Assembly (NCBI RefSeq): GCF_014649995.1
Contig: NZ_BMUC01000001.1
Span: 250,525 to 314,524, forward strand
Direction: 5' to 3'
Origin: Streptomyces griseoflavus
Lineage (GTDB): Bacteria; Actinomycetota; Actinomycetes; Streptomycetales; Streptomycetaceae
Length of the DNA: 64,000 nucleotides
Below are positions 26,774 through 35,269 of this stretch, piece by piece (the first letter of the stretch is position 1; every line of letters begins with the position of its first letter). The notes beneath the pieces were generated by a model. The model was not told the origin of the DNA, ran no database searches, and saw only the letters and a program-made list of their open reading frames with translations. Position numbers and translations under genes: made by a program.

Positions 26774-28041
26774 CAGCTGCTCGCTTTCTCGTTGTCGGTC
26801 AGGGAGGTCGAGGGGGCCGGGGACACGGCGGCCGTCGTGGCCGGGCGCGGCGCCGGCACCGCCGCCGCCGGGCCCAGTCGCTGCCGCAGCCGGCCCGACA
26901 CATGGCGGGCCCACAGACCCCACATCGCCCATCCGGGGGCGCGGTCGTCCCGGGCGTACCAGGCCAGTTCGCGCCCTCCGGGCGCCGTGCGCAGCGCGGC
27001 GAACGGCGCGTAGTTCTCCACCACGAACGCCCGCCCGGCCACCGGATCCCCCTCCGGCAGCGGACGGCCCGTCAGGTCCAGGTGCAGCGCGCGTACGACG
27101 TCCACTCCCGCGCTGTCCGCGAACAGCCGGAACTGGGCGCCGGGGCGCGGGTTGAAGTCGAGGAGGTGGTAGCGGCCCGTCGAGCCGCAGCGGCGGAAGT
27201 CGAGGTCGAGGACCCCGCGGTAGCCGAGCGCGTCGGTGACGCGTTCGGCGAGCGCCACCACCTCGGCGTTGGGCGTCCAGTGGCCGACCGCGGTCAGTCC
27301 CGCGCCCCGCGGCCAGGACAGCCGCTTGCGGCCCGGACCGCCCGCGCGCAGGAGGCCCGTGCCGTCGGCGTAGCCGTGGAAGAACCAGTCCCGGTCCTCG
27401 CCCGGCGGCAGGAACGCCTGGAGCAGCAGCGGGCTGCCCGCCTCGGCGGTACGCGCGTGCAGGTCCCGGGCCTGCCGCTCGGAGTGCACCAGCGAGGTGC
27501 TGCGCAGTCCGCTGCCCGGCGGGAGCAGCCAGGGCCGGCTCCACTTCGCCACCAGCGGGAAGCCGAGCCGCCGCGCGTCGTCGGCCGCGGCGGCGGGGCT
27601 GTCCGGGACGAGCGTCGTCGGGTGCGGGACGCCGGCGTCGGCGCACACGGCGGCCAGCCCGGCCTTGTCGGCGACCCGTTCGGGCAGCGTCGCGGGCATC
27701 CCGGGCAGCAGGTAGGACGGCGTGAGGTCCTCGCGCAGGCGGGCCGCGGCGATCGCGGTCGCGTCGTCCATCGGGACCAGCACGGCCGGACGCCCCACCT
27801 GCCCGGCCACCCGGCGCAGCACGGCGAGGATCTCGTCCGCGGACGCCCCGGGGGAGGGCGGCTGGTGGACACGGCGGACATAGCGCGAGCGCCCCACGGG
27901 ACTTCCCGCGCAGTCGGCGACGACATGTACGTCCACACCGGCCCGCCCGAGCGACCGTACGGCGCCCAGCGTTCCATGGTGAAAGGGATTCCGGTCGATC
28001 CGCAGAACTACGGCGGGAACTCCGGTGTCAAGCAGCGACAC
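26773..28041 (-). CDS. ATP-grasp carboxylate-amine ligase-like protein
   Basis: A 422-residue ATP-grasp enzyme of the short carbamoyl-phosphate-synthase-like / D-aspartate ligase-like class. The pre-ATP-grasp region is residues 1-110. The ATP-binding lysine is in FPLVAKWSRPW, and the metal-binding end motif is HLLDFNPRPGAQ. Such ligases join a carboxylate to an amine via acyl phosphate. The C-terminal 40 residues are Pro/Ala-rich. It has a GTG start. It heads a two-gene unit with the flavin oxidoreductase and diverges from a secreted glycosidase, so a role in decorating a surface glycan or peptide is inferred. Confidence 0.85.
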   Translation of the reverse strand: MSLLDTGVPAVVLRIDRNPFHHGTLGAVRSLGRAGVDVHVVADCAGSPVGRSRYVRRVHQPPSPGASADEILAVLRRVAGQVGRPAVLVPMDDATAIAAARLREDLTPSYLLPGMPATLPERVADKAGLAAVCADAGVPHPTTLVPDSPAAAADDARRLGFPLVAKWSRPWLLPPGSGLRSTSLVHSERQARDLHARTAEAGSPLLLQAFLPPGEDRDWFFHGYADGTGLLRAGGPGRKRLSWPRGAGLTAVGHWTPNAEVVALAERVTDALGYRGVLDLDFRRCGSTGRYHLLDFNPRPGAQFRLFADSAGVDVVRALHLDLTGRPLPEGDPVAGRAFVVENYAPFAALRTAPGGRELAWYARDDRAPGWAMWGLWARHVSGRLRQRLGPAAAVPAPRPATTAAVSPAPSTSLTDNEKASS

Positions 28042-28210
28042 GCATTCTCACTTTCCTCTGGCACAGGCTCACCCGCACGGGGCATCACGGCACTCGAAAG
28101 CCGCAGTGGCAGTGGCAGCGTCGGATTTCTTATGACTGACTTCATATGACTGTTCGTCAACAGCGAGACATCAGGCAGCAGGCTGACGAGAGCGAGAAGA
28201 GGAGCAGCCA

Positions 28211-29545
28211 ATGGCCCCACAGCACAGGCGGGTCCGGGCCCGCACCATGGCCGTGGGCGCGGCGGCGTTCGTCGTGTCGGCCGCCCTGGCGGCCGGCCCC
28301 GCGGCGGGGGCGGTGCGGGCCGACGGCTCCCGCCCCGCGCTGCCGGGACCGACGGAGCCCGCGGCGCGGGCCGTACCGACGCCCGCCGTCCCCGTGCCCA
28401 CCGTCCCCACGCCCGAGATCCCCGACATCCCCGAGTTCCCGTTCCCCGACCTTCCGGACTTCCCCGAGGTGCCGGTGCTCCACCCGCCGGCGTCCGGCCC
28501 GCCCTCCGTTCCGCCGCGGAACGACGGCGTGCCGGCCTTCGGGGCCTTCCTCGCCTCCGACGAGCGCGGCGTGGCCCGCATGGAGGAGTTCAGCCGCTGG
28601 CTGGGCGGCGCGGAGCTGCGCGTCGGCCACACCTACCTGCCCGGCAACCGCTGGAGCGACATCGAGGGCGACATCGCGTTCCTGGAGTCGTGGGCGCGCT
28701 GGCGCAACGCCGACGCCGACCGGATGCTCGTCCTCAACGTGCCCATGCAGGAACGCAACGAGGAGGGCGTCTCCGACGAGGACGTCCGCAAGCTGCTGCG
28801 ACGGGGCGCGGCCGGCGAGTTCGACCACCACTTCCGCGCCCTCGCCGAGCGGCTCGTCGACCTGAAGGTGCCCGACACGGTCGTGGTGCTCGGCTGGGAG
28901 ATGAACGGCGTCACCTACACCCACCGGTGCGGACCCGACCCGCAGGCGTGGAAGAAGTACTGGAACCGCATCGTCAGGACCATGCGCGCGGTCCCCGGCC
29001 AGCAGTTCAAGTTCGACTTCACCCCGAGCCGCGGCCGGGACGCCGTCCCCTGGACGGAGTGCTACCCCGGGGACGACACCGTCGACATCGTCGGAATGGA
29101 TTCCTACGACCAGCCGTCCGGGATGTCCTTCGACGAACAGGTCAGGGAACCCTACGGACTCCAGGCGCACGTCGATTTCGCCAAGAAGCACGGCAAGCCC
29201 ATTTCCTACCCGGAATGGGGGCTCTTCCGCAACGGCGACAATCCCGAGTACATGCGGCGCATGCTCGACTGGATGGAGCGGCACCGGCCGCTCTACAACA
29301 CGGTGACCGACTACTGCCCGCACGGGGTGTGGCAGTGCGACGACAACCCCGAGTCGTCCCGCGTCTACAAGAGCGTGCTCAACGGACGCACCCACGACGC
29401 CGACCCCGGCACCCCGGCGCCGACCGAGCCGGCCGGTGAACTGCCCCCGGACAACTGCTCGCCGCTGGACCTGGGCCGCTGGGTGGAGCACTGGCTCGGC
29501 GGGAAGCTCTGCGTCCGGTTCGACTGGTGGTCGCGCAGCCGCTAG
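28211..29545 (+). CDS. Secreted glycoside hydrolase, GH26-like
   Basis: A 444-residue exported protein. A twin-arginine-like or Sec signal peptide (about 1-37) is followed by a Pro-rich linker (residues 45-105). A (beta/alpha)8 domain then resembles GH26 endo-mannanases and their relatives. The candidate acid/base is Glu230 in GWEMNG and the candidate nucleophile Glu335 in SYPEWG, the expected spacing for clan GH-A. Two C-terminal cysteines may form a disulfide. GAGGAG precedes ATG 28211. Its position between the ATP-grasp pair and the exopolysaccharide operon suggests it trims or releases the secreted polysaccharide. Confidence 0.88.
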   Translation: MAPQHRRVRARTMAVGAAAFVVSAALAAGPAAGAVRADGSRPALPGPTEPAARAVPTPAVPVPTVPTPEIPDIPEFPFPDLPDFPEVPVLHPPASGPPSVPPRNDGVPAFGAFLASDERGVARMEEFSRWLGGAELRVGHTYLPGNRWSDIEGDIAFLESWARWRNADADRMLVLNVPMQERNEEGVSDEDVRKLLRRGAAGEFDHHFRALAERLVDLKVPDTVVVLGWEMNGVTYTHRCGPDPQAWKKYWNRIVRTMRAVPGQQFKFDFTPSRGRDAVPWTECYPGDDTVDIVGMDSYDQPSGMSFDEQVREPYGLQAHVDFAKKHGKPISYPEWGLFRNGDNPEYMRRMLDWMERHRPLYNTVTDYCPHGVWQCDDNPESSRVYKSVLNGRTHDADPGTPAPTEPAGELPPDNCSPLDLGRWVEHWLGGKLCVRFDWWSRSR

Positions 29546-29601
29546 GGCGGATCGTGCCGGGGCCGAGGGCGAGCGAGCCGTCCCGGCCCGGAACGCCGCC
29601 G

Positions 29602-30252
29602 TCACCGCGGCACGTCGGCGGCGGCGGCGGGACCGGGCACCGAGGCGGCGGGCACCGGGCCGTCGTCCCGGCCGCCCCGCTTCGGCCGCGCGAGCAGGGC
29701 CAGGCCGCCCAGCAGCCCGCCCGCGCTCGCCCCCACCAGCGTGGTGAGCGGCGTCGACGCGGTCGCCGGACCGCCCGGCTTCACGGCGCGCGAGAACTGC
29801 ACCAGCCGCACCTGGGTGCTGCCCTTGGTGTCCTCCGCGTGCCGGGTCAGCGCGCGCGAGACCGCGTTGGCCATGTCGACGGCCTCCTCGGGTCGGGTCG
29901 AGGTGGCCGTGACGGACACCATCGGCGCGTCCGGCGAGGTCGCCGTGCGCACGCTGTCCCGCAGCGTCCGCACCGGCACCCCCGCCCACACCTGCGCGTC
30001 GCCGAGCACCGCGACCTGGGTCGCGACCCGCCCGTAGGCCTGGGCGAAACCGCGGGCGGCGTCCGGGGTCGACCCCTGGGCCGGTACGGCGACGACATAA
30101 CTGGTGGCCGTGTACGACGGGGGCGTGAGCAGGCCGTACGCGCCGCCGAGCAGTCCGCCGAGGAACGTGCCTGCCACCAGCGCGGACCAGGCCGGCAGCT
30201 GCTTGACGCGGTCCAGGGACGGAAGGCGCCGGCGGGTCGGGGTGTCGGTCAT
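29602..30252 (-). CDS. Polysaccharide chain-length / Wzz-like membrane protein
   Basis: A 216-residue protein with a membrane helix near residues 22-45, an extracytoplasmic Wzz-like region (PPSYTATSYVVAV; residues 46-165) and a second helix near 168-188 before a Gly/Ala/Pro-rich tail. This is the two-helix layout of polysaccharide co-polymerases that set chain length and interact with the polymerase. It lacks the cytoplasmic tyrosine-kinase domain found in some Gram-positive systems. Last gene of the exopolysaccharide operon, 15 nt after the glycosyltransferase stop. Confidence 0.85.
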   Translation of the reverse strand: MTDTPTRRRLPSLDRVKQLPAWSALVAGTFLGGLLGGAYGLLTPPSYTATSYVVAVPAQGSTPDAARGFAQAYGRVATQVAVLGDAQVWAGVPVRTLRDSVRTATSPDAPMVSVTATSTRPEEAVDMANAVSRALTRHAEDTKGSTQVRLVQFSRAVKPGGPATASTPLTTLVGASAGGLLGGLALLARPKRGGRDDGPVPAASVPGPAAAADVPR

Positions 30253-30267
30253 GACGGGCTTGCTCCC

Positions 30268-31404
30268 TTAACGTACGGGGGACGGCGACGAGCCGGACAC
30301 GGCTGCCCGGTACACGTCCATGAGGCGGGCTGTGCTGCGGGTGATGCTGTAGTGGCGGGCGGCCTGGCCGGCCGTGCGCGGGGCGGGGCCCGCCGCCCGG
30401 ACCTCCGCGATCGCGCGGGCGTACGCGTCCGGGCCGCCGCGCACCCGCCGGGCACCCGCGGACGCCGCGGCCGGCAGGTCCTCGATCGCCGGGCAGGAGG
30501 CGTAGAGCACCGGCAGTCCCGACGCCAGCGCCTCCACGGCGGCGAGCCCGAACGCCTCCTCCGCGGACGGCGAGGCGAACAGGTCCATCGCCGAGGTGAG
30601 CGAGGGCAGATCGGGCCCCGGGGAGCCGTCGGGAAGACCGGGGCGCTCACCGGTGAACAGCACCCGCCCGGCCACCTGGGCCTCATGGGCCGTGCGGCGC
30701 AGCAGGTGCTCCTCGGGGCCGCCGCCCACCAGCAGCAGCCAGTGGTCCTCCGGCAGCCTGGCCAAAGCCTGGACGAGGACGTCGAACCGCTTGCCGCGGG
30801 CGAGCCGGCCCACGCCGCCGATCACGAAGGCGCCCTCCGGCAGACCGAGGCGCCGCCGCGTGCGCTCACGGCGCTCCGGGTCGAAGCGGAAGCGGTCCAC
30901 GTCGATGCCGTTGGGGACGACCTCGATACGGGGGGCGGGCACGCCCCAGCGCTTCAGCCGGTCGGCCACCGTCGGGGAGACGGCGACCGTCGCCGAGCCG
31001 AGCCGCTCGCTCGCCAGATACAGCGCCCGCACCCCCGGTGTCAGCCGCCGCCCCTCCATCTGCGAGTCGCCGAGGGAGTGTTCGGTGGCGACGACCGCGC
31101 GGACCCCGGCGACCCGGGCCGCGAGCCGGCCGTAGACGCAGGCCCGGTACAGGTGGGTGTGGACCAGGTCGTAGCCGCCGGAGCGGATCACGCGCACCAG
31201 ACGGGGCAGGGCGGCCAGGTCACGGTTGCCGGTCATGCCCAGGTGCACGACCCGGACCCCGTCCGCGCCGAGCCCCTCCGCGACCGGGCCCGGGTTGGTG
31301 AGCGTCACCACGTCGCAGTCGACGGGCAGATGACGCAGCAGCAGCCGCAGCTGCAGCTCGGCCCCGCCGACCCCCAGACCGGTGATGATGTGCAGTGCCC
31401 TCAT
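30268..31404 (-). CDS. Glycosyltransferase family 4
   Basis: A 378-residue GT-B fold retaining glycosyltransferase. The N-terminal acceptor domain begins MRALHIITGLGVGGAE. The nucleotide-sugar domain contains VPNGIDVDRF, then GGVGRLARGKR and a donor-binding EEAFGLAAVEALASG. The family-4 EX7E pattern is intact. ATG 31404 lies one base after the stop of the deacetylase gene. It probably adds one sugar of the repeat unit on the cytoplasmic face. Donor sugar unknown. Confidence 0.92.
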   Translation of the reverse strand: MRALHIITGLGVGGAELQLRLLLRHLPVDCDVVTLTNPGPVAEGLGADGVRVVHLGMTGNRDLAALPRLVRVIRSGGYDLVHTHLYRACVYGRLAARVAGVRAVVATEHSLGDSQMEGRRLTPGVRALYLASERLGSATVAVSPTVADRLKRWGVPAPRIEVVPNGIDVDRFRFDPERRERTRRRLGLPEGAFVIGGVGRLARGKRFDVLVQALARLPEDHWLLLVGGGPEEHLLRRTAHEAQVAGRVLFTGERPGLPDGSPGPDLPSLTSAMDLFASPSAEEAFGLAAVEALASGLPVLYASCPAIEDLPAAASAGARRVRGGPDAYARAIAEVRAAGPAPRTAGQAARHYSITRSTARLMDVYRAAVSGSSPSPVR

Positions 31405-31405
31405 C

Positions 31406-32170
31406 TCACACGCCCTCCACCGCACGCCGGCGCAGCCGGTGCAGCTTGAGCTTGAGGTGCAGGCGCAGCGCCGTGTCGTCCTGCCCCACGTGCGCGCGCG
31501 GCAGGGCGTGCGGCCCGGTCAGCGGGCCGGGATCGATCGCGCAGGCGTACGCGTAGCCCGCCTCGCGCACGGCCTCGACCGCACGCGCGTCGACCGTGCC
31601 GTACGGGTAGCAGAACCCGGCGACCGGGGCGCCGGTCAGCTCCTCGAGGCGGGCGCGGCTCCCGGCGACCTCGGCGGTGAGGGTGGCGTCGTCCGCGCGG
31701 GTGAGGTCGACGTGGGTCAGCCCGTGCGAGCCGATCTCCACGCCCGCCTCGGCTGCGCGCCGGATGCCGTCCGCGGTCAGCAGCGGCTTGCGCGGGCCGA
31801 GCGGGTCCCATTCGTTGTCGCCGCCGAGCCGCCCCGGCAGGACGAACAAGGTCGCGCCGCAGTGGAAGCGCCGCAGCAGCGGCAGCGCGGTGGTGAGGAA
31901 GTCGGTGTACCCGTCGTCGAAGGTGAGACCGACCAGGCCCCGCCCCTCGCCCCGGGCCCGCGCGGCGAGCAGCTCGGCGACGGACACCCCGCGCAGCCCG
32001 CGCCGGCGCAGCCAGGCCAGCTGCCGTTGCAGCCGCTCGGGCGTGACGGTGATGCGGTAGGGGTCGTCCGAGCAGTCGCCCACCGAGTGGTACATCGCCA
32101 CCCAGGGGAAGGACCCGGAGCGGGGGGCCGGTCGTCTGCCGGCGTCGAGGGAATCAACGGAAGCGGCCAT
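31406..32170 (-). CDS. Polysaccharide deacetylase (NodB-type)
   Basis: A 254-residue CE4 deacetylase. Motif 1 is TFDDGY (about residues 83-88, with the catalytic base and metal aspartates), motif 2 is SHGLTHVD (about 148-155) with the two metal histidines, and motif 3 is FCYPYG. No signal peptide is evident, so it may act on a cytoplasmic or membrane-linked substrate. Enzymes of this class remove N-acetyl groups from GlcNAc-containing polymers. Its start overlaps the end of the flippase gene by 17 bases, within a continuous operon. Confidence 0.92.
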   Translation of the reverse strand: MAASVDSLDAGRRPAPRSGSFPWVAMYHSVGDCSDDPYRITVTPERLQRQLAWLRRRGLRGVSVAELLAARARGEGRGLVGLTFDDGYTDFLTTALPLLRRFHCGATLFVLPGRLGGDNEWDPLGPRKPLLTADGIRRAAEAGVEIGSHGLTHVDLTRADDATLTAEVAGSRARLEELTGAPVAGFCYPYGTVDARAVEAVREAGYAYACAIDPGPLTGPHALPRAHVGQDDTALRLHLKLKLHRLRRRAVEGV

Positions 32171-33926
32171 GTGTCAGCTTTCGTGTGACGGTGCGTACGG
32201 AGCGCAGCGCGGTTGCGGGGCCCCGGGTGCCGAGGACGGACAGGACGAGCGGGACGAAGACGGCGGTCACGGTGAGGCAGCCGGCCGCGAGCGCCGCCAC
32301 CGGCGAGGCGAACCGGCTCGCGGCGTACGCCCCGGCGGCGATGGCGAGGGCGGAGGCGAGGACGGGCCGGCTCAGCTCGGCCAGGACCTTGCGCACCCCG
32401 ACCGAGACGCCGGTGGCGGTCCCGCGACGGGCGGTGCGCAGGCCCGCCAGCATCAGCGCCGCCGTGACGGTGATGCCGAGGGCGTTGGCGGCGGCGATCC
32501 CCGCCACACCCCAGCGGCCCACGCCCAGCGCCCCGACCAGCGACGTCACGACGATGCCCGCGGCCATCACGCCGACGGGGTACCAGCGGGGAAGGCCCGC
32601 CGAGAAGTAGCAGCGGACCAGGGCGCCCACCAGGGTCTGGCCGAGCAGCCCCAGCGCGTACACCCGCATCACGTCCGCCGTCGCGGCGGTGTCGGCGCCG
32701 GTGAACGCGCCCCGCTGGAAGAGCAGTCCGATCATCTGGGGGGCGCAGGCGATCACCGCGCACATGCCGAGCAGCACCACGCAGGACGCCAGCACCAGGT
32801 CCCGCTCCACCCGGGCCCGGGCCCGCTCGGTGTCGCCGTCCGCGAGGGCGCGCGCCACCACCGGGAAGGTGACGGTGCACACCATCAGCGACAGCGTCAT
32901 CGGGATCTGGGCGACCTTCTGCGCGTAGTTCAGGTGCGAGATGGCGCCGGCGGGCAGCGAGGACGCCAGGAAGCGTTCGACGAGGACCTGTGACTGGCGG
33001 CACAGCGCGAACAGCAGCACGGAGGCGATCAGGGCGAGCCGCACCGGCCGTTCCTCGTCGGCGGGCCCGCTGGCGGCGGGCCGCGGAGCGCGGGACGCCA
33101 GCTCCCGCCACAGCGACGGCAGTTGCACCGCCACCATCAGACAGCCGCCCACCGCGACCCCGACCGCGGCGGCACGCACCCCCCACGCCCCGCCGAGCAG
33201 GAACATCATCGCGACGATGCCCGTGTTGTAGGCGACGTAGATCGCCGCCGGCGCGGAGAAGCGGCGGTGCGCCCGCAGGGCGGCGCTGCAGTACCCGGCG
33301 AGCCCGAACGCCAGCAGGCTGATCGCGGTGAGCCGGGTGCAGTCGACGGCCAGGCCCGGATCGGGCAGCCCCGGAGCCAGCACCCGCACCAGGTACGGGG
33401 CGCCGGCGGCGGTCAGCGCGGCCACCGCGGCGAAGGCGAGGCACAGCCGGGGCAGCGTGGCCCCGACCAGCTCGCGGACCGGGTCGCCGGGAACCCCCCG
33501 GGCCCGCCGCGCCAGCGCCAGGCTGAACGCGGGGATGAGCGCGATCGCCAGCCCGTCCTCGATCAGCAGCGTGGCGGCGATCTCCGGCACCGTCCACGCG
33601 ACGAGGAACGCGTCCGTGTCGCTCCCGGCCCCGAACAGCCGCGCCAGTGACTGGTCCCGGACCAGCCCGAGCACCGACCCGGCGATGGACAGCACCGCCG
33701 TGACCAGCGCGGCCCGCGCGAGGAAACCCCGCGACGCCGCACCCTTCGCCCCGTCACCGTCACCGTCACCGTCACCGCTCCCCGACCCGGCCGCGCGCGG
33801 CCCCGGTTCACCGACCGTGCGCCCACCCGCCGAGCCGGGACGGGGCACGCCGGGCGCGCCCGCCGGGCGCCCGTCCGTCGTGAGACTGTCGCCCGGGCCG
33901 GTCCGCCGGGAGTGCAGTGCCGTCAT
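32154..33926 (-). CDS. MurJ/Wzx-like lipid-linked oligosaccharide flippase
   Basis: A 590-residue MVF (MurJ) family flippase. After a low-complexity N-terminus of about 70 residues, including a Gly-Asp repeat, there are roughly 14 membrane helices. DQSLARLFGAGSDTDAFLVAW and NYAQKVAQIPMTLSLMV are typical of MurJ. Peptidoglycan MurJ in Streptomyces is encoded near the chromosome's parAB-rnpA end, so this extra copy within a glycan operon probably flips the exopolysaccharide repeat unit. The ATG overlaps the preceding gene by four bases. Confidence 0.9.
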   Translation of the reverse strand: MTALHSRRTGPGDSLTTDGRPAGAPGVPRPGSAGGRTVGEPGPRAAGSGSGDGDGDGDGAKGAASRGFLARAALVTAVLSIAGSVLGLVRDQSLARLFGAGSDTDAFLVAWTVPEIAATLLIEDGLAIALIPAFSLALARRARGVPGDPVRELVGATLPRLCLAFAAVAALTAAGAPYLVRVLAPGLPDPGLAVDCTRLTAISLLAFGLAGYCSAALRAHRRFSAPAAIYVAYNTGIVAMMFLLGGAWGVRAAAVGVAVGGCLMVAVQLPSLWRELASRAPRPAASGPADEERPVRLALIASVLLFALCRQSQVLVERFLASSLPAGAISHLNYAQKVAQIPMTLSLMVCTVTFPVVARALADGDTERARARVERDLVLASCVVLLGMCAVIACAPQMIGLLFQRGAFTGADTAATADVMRVYALGLLGQTLVGALVRCYFSAGLPRWYPVGVMAAGIVVTSLVGALGVGRWGVAGIAAANALGITVTAALMLAGLRTARRGTATGVSVGVRKVLAELSRPVLASALAIAAGAYAASRFASPVAALAAGCLTVTAVFVPLVLSVLGTRGPATALRSVRTVTRKLTHGRFR

Positions 33927-35263
33927 CGCGCCAGGGCCTCCTCGACCCGCCCGGGCACCTCGTCCGGGCAGGCGGGGTCCGGGCGTTCGACGCGGGCCAG
34001 ACCCCACCACGCCGTCAGCCCCAGGGCCACACCGGTCAGCACCGTCGAGGGCCCGCCGATGTCGCCGTACGCGTAGTCGGTCAGCTGCCACAGCAGCAGG
34101 CCGCAGGCGATCAGGCCGCAGTCGAGGCCGGGGCCCCGGCGCACCCGCAGCAGTGCGCGCGCCGCGCACACCAGCAGCGCCAGCCAGCTCCCGGCCAGCG
34201 TCAGCACCCCGACCAGGCCCTGCTCGCTCAGCACCAGCAGGTACATGTTGTGCGGCGAGAGCAGCGCCTGCCTGTGGAAGGTCTCGCCGGCGCCCTCGAT
34301 GTCACTGCCCGAGGACAGGGCCAGGGTGGCGTGCCCGTCCCGGTACTCGGGGAAGTTCTTCAGCCCCACGCCGGTCAGCGGCTCCTCGCGCCACATGCCG
34401 GTGGCCGCCGCCCACAGGGTGTACCGGTCGGTCACGGACTGGTCCGGGGCGTCGGCGACCTGCGTGATGCTGTCGATCCGCTCCGAGAGCATCGCCGTAC
34501 CGACCCCGAACCCGCCCATGAGGACCACCGCCGAGGCGACCACGGCGGCCCCCACCTTCAGCGCCCGCCGCAGCCCCGCCAGCGCCAGCTGCACGGAGCA
34601 CGTCAGCGCGGTCGCGATCCAGGCGCCCCGGCTGAAGGACAGCGCCAGCGGCAGCACCAGCAGCAGCGCGCACCCGGCGGCCACCGCCCGCTGCCACCGC
34701 GGCGCGTGGCCCAGCGCGAGCCCGGCCGCGCAGACCAGGCCCAGCGACACCGCCGTCGCCATGCCCATCACGTCCTGCGCCCCGAAGGTCCCGACGGCCC
34801 GGACGGTCTCCCCCTGGTAGGAGGCACCGGTGCCGGTGACGTACTGGTGCACGCCCACGGCCCCCTGCCACAGCGCGAGCCCCACGAACGACCAGGCCAG
34901 CACCCGGAAGTCGGCCCGGCCCCGGAGCAGCACCAGCACCACCGCCGGGACCAGCACGAAGACCTGGAGGTAGCGGCACATGCCGCCGATCCCCGCCGCC
35001 GCCGAACCCGCCCCCATGGCGGCCAGCGCCAGCCCCACGACCGGCAGCCCCAGCACCACCGCCGCGCGGCGCGACAGCGGACGCCGCCGCTCCCGCAGCA
35101 GACGGATCACGCAGTACCCCACCGCCAACGCGGACATCACGTCGGCGGGCCCCGCGCCGTCCCCCGTCGGCGGGAGCGCCAGCAGGGCGACCACCGCCAC
35201 CAGCGGCAGCACCGGGCCGAGCGCGGCGGCCCGGCGCGGCAGGGGTACGAGGACGTGGCTCAC
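33923..35263 (-). CDS. O-antigen ligase/polymerase-like membrane protein
   Basis: A 446-residue polytopic protein with about 11 membrane helices and a large extracytoplasmic loop. The loop holds TGVGLKNFPEYRDGHATLALSSG and LLSPHNMYLLVLSEQG, the Wzy_C signature. It probably polymerises lipid-linked repeat units outside the membrane. It overlaps the flippase gene by four bases (ATGA) downstream and lies 6 nt after the sugar transferase, so all are co-translated. Confidence 0.9.
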   Translation of the reverse strand: MSHVLVPLPRRAAALGPVLPLVAVVALLALPPTGDGAGPADVMSALAVGYCVIRLLRERRRPLSRRAAVVLGLPVVGLALAAMGAGSAAAGIGGMCRYLQVFVLVPAVVLVLLRGRADFRVLAWSFVGLALWQGAVGVHQYVTGTGASYQGETVRAVGTFGAQDVMGMATAVSLGLVCAAGLALGHAPRWQRAVAAGCALLLVLPLALSFSRGAWIATALTCSVQLALAGLRRALKVGAAVVASAVVLMGGFGVGTAMLSERIDSITQVADAPDQSVTDRYTLWAAATGMWREEPLTGVGLKNFPEYRDGHATLALSSGSDIEGAGETFHRQALLSPHNMYLLVLSEQGLVGVLTLAGSWLALLVCAARALLRVRRGPGLDCGLIACGLLLWQLTDYAYGDIGGPSTVLTGVALGLTAWWGLARVERPDPACPDEVPGRVEEALAR

Positions 35264-35269
35264 CTGTCG

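Noticed and set aside
33751-33776. Short repeat considered as CRISPR-like or regulatory
   Set aside because: It is a coding Gly-Asp microsatellite, with no spacers or cas genes nearby.
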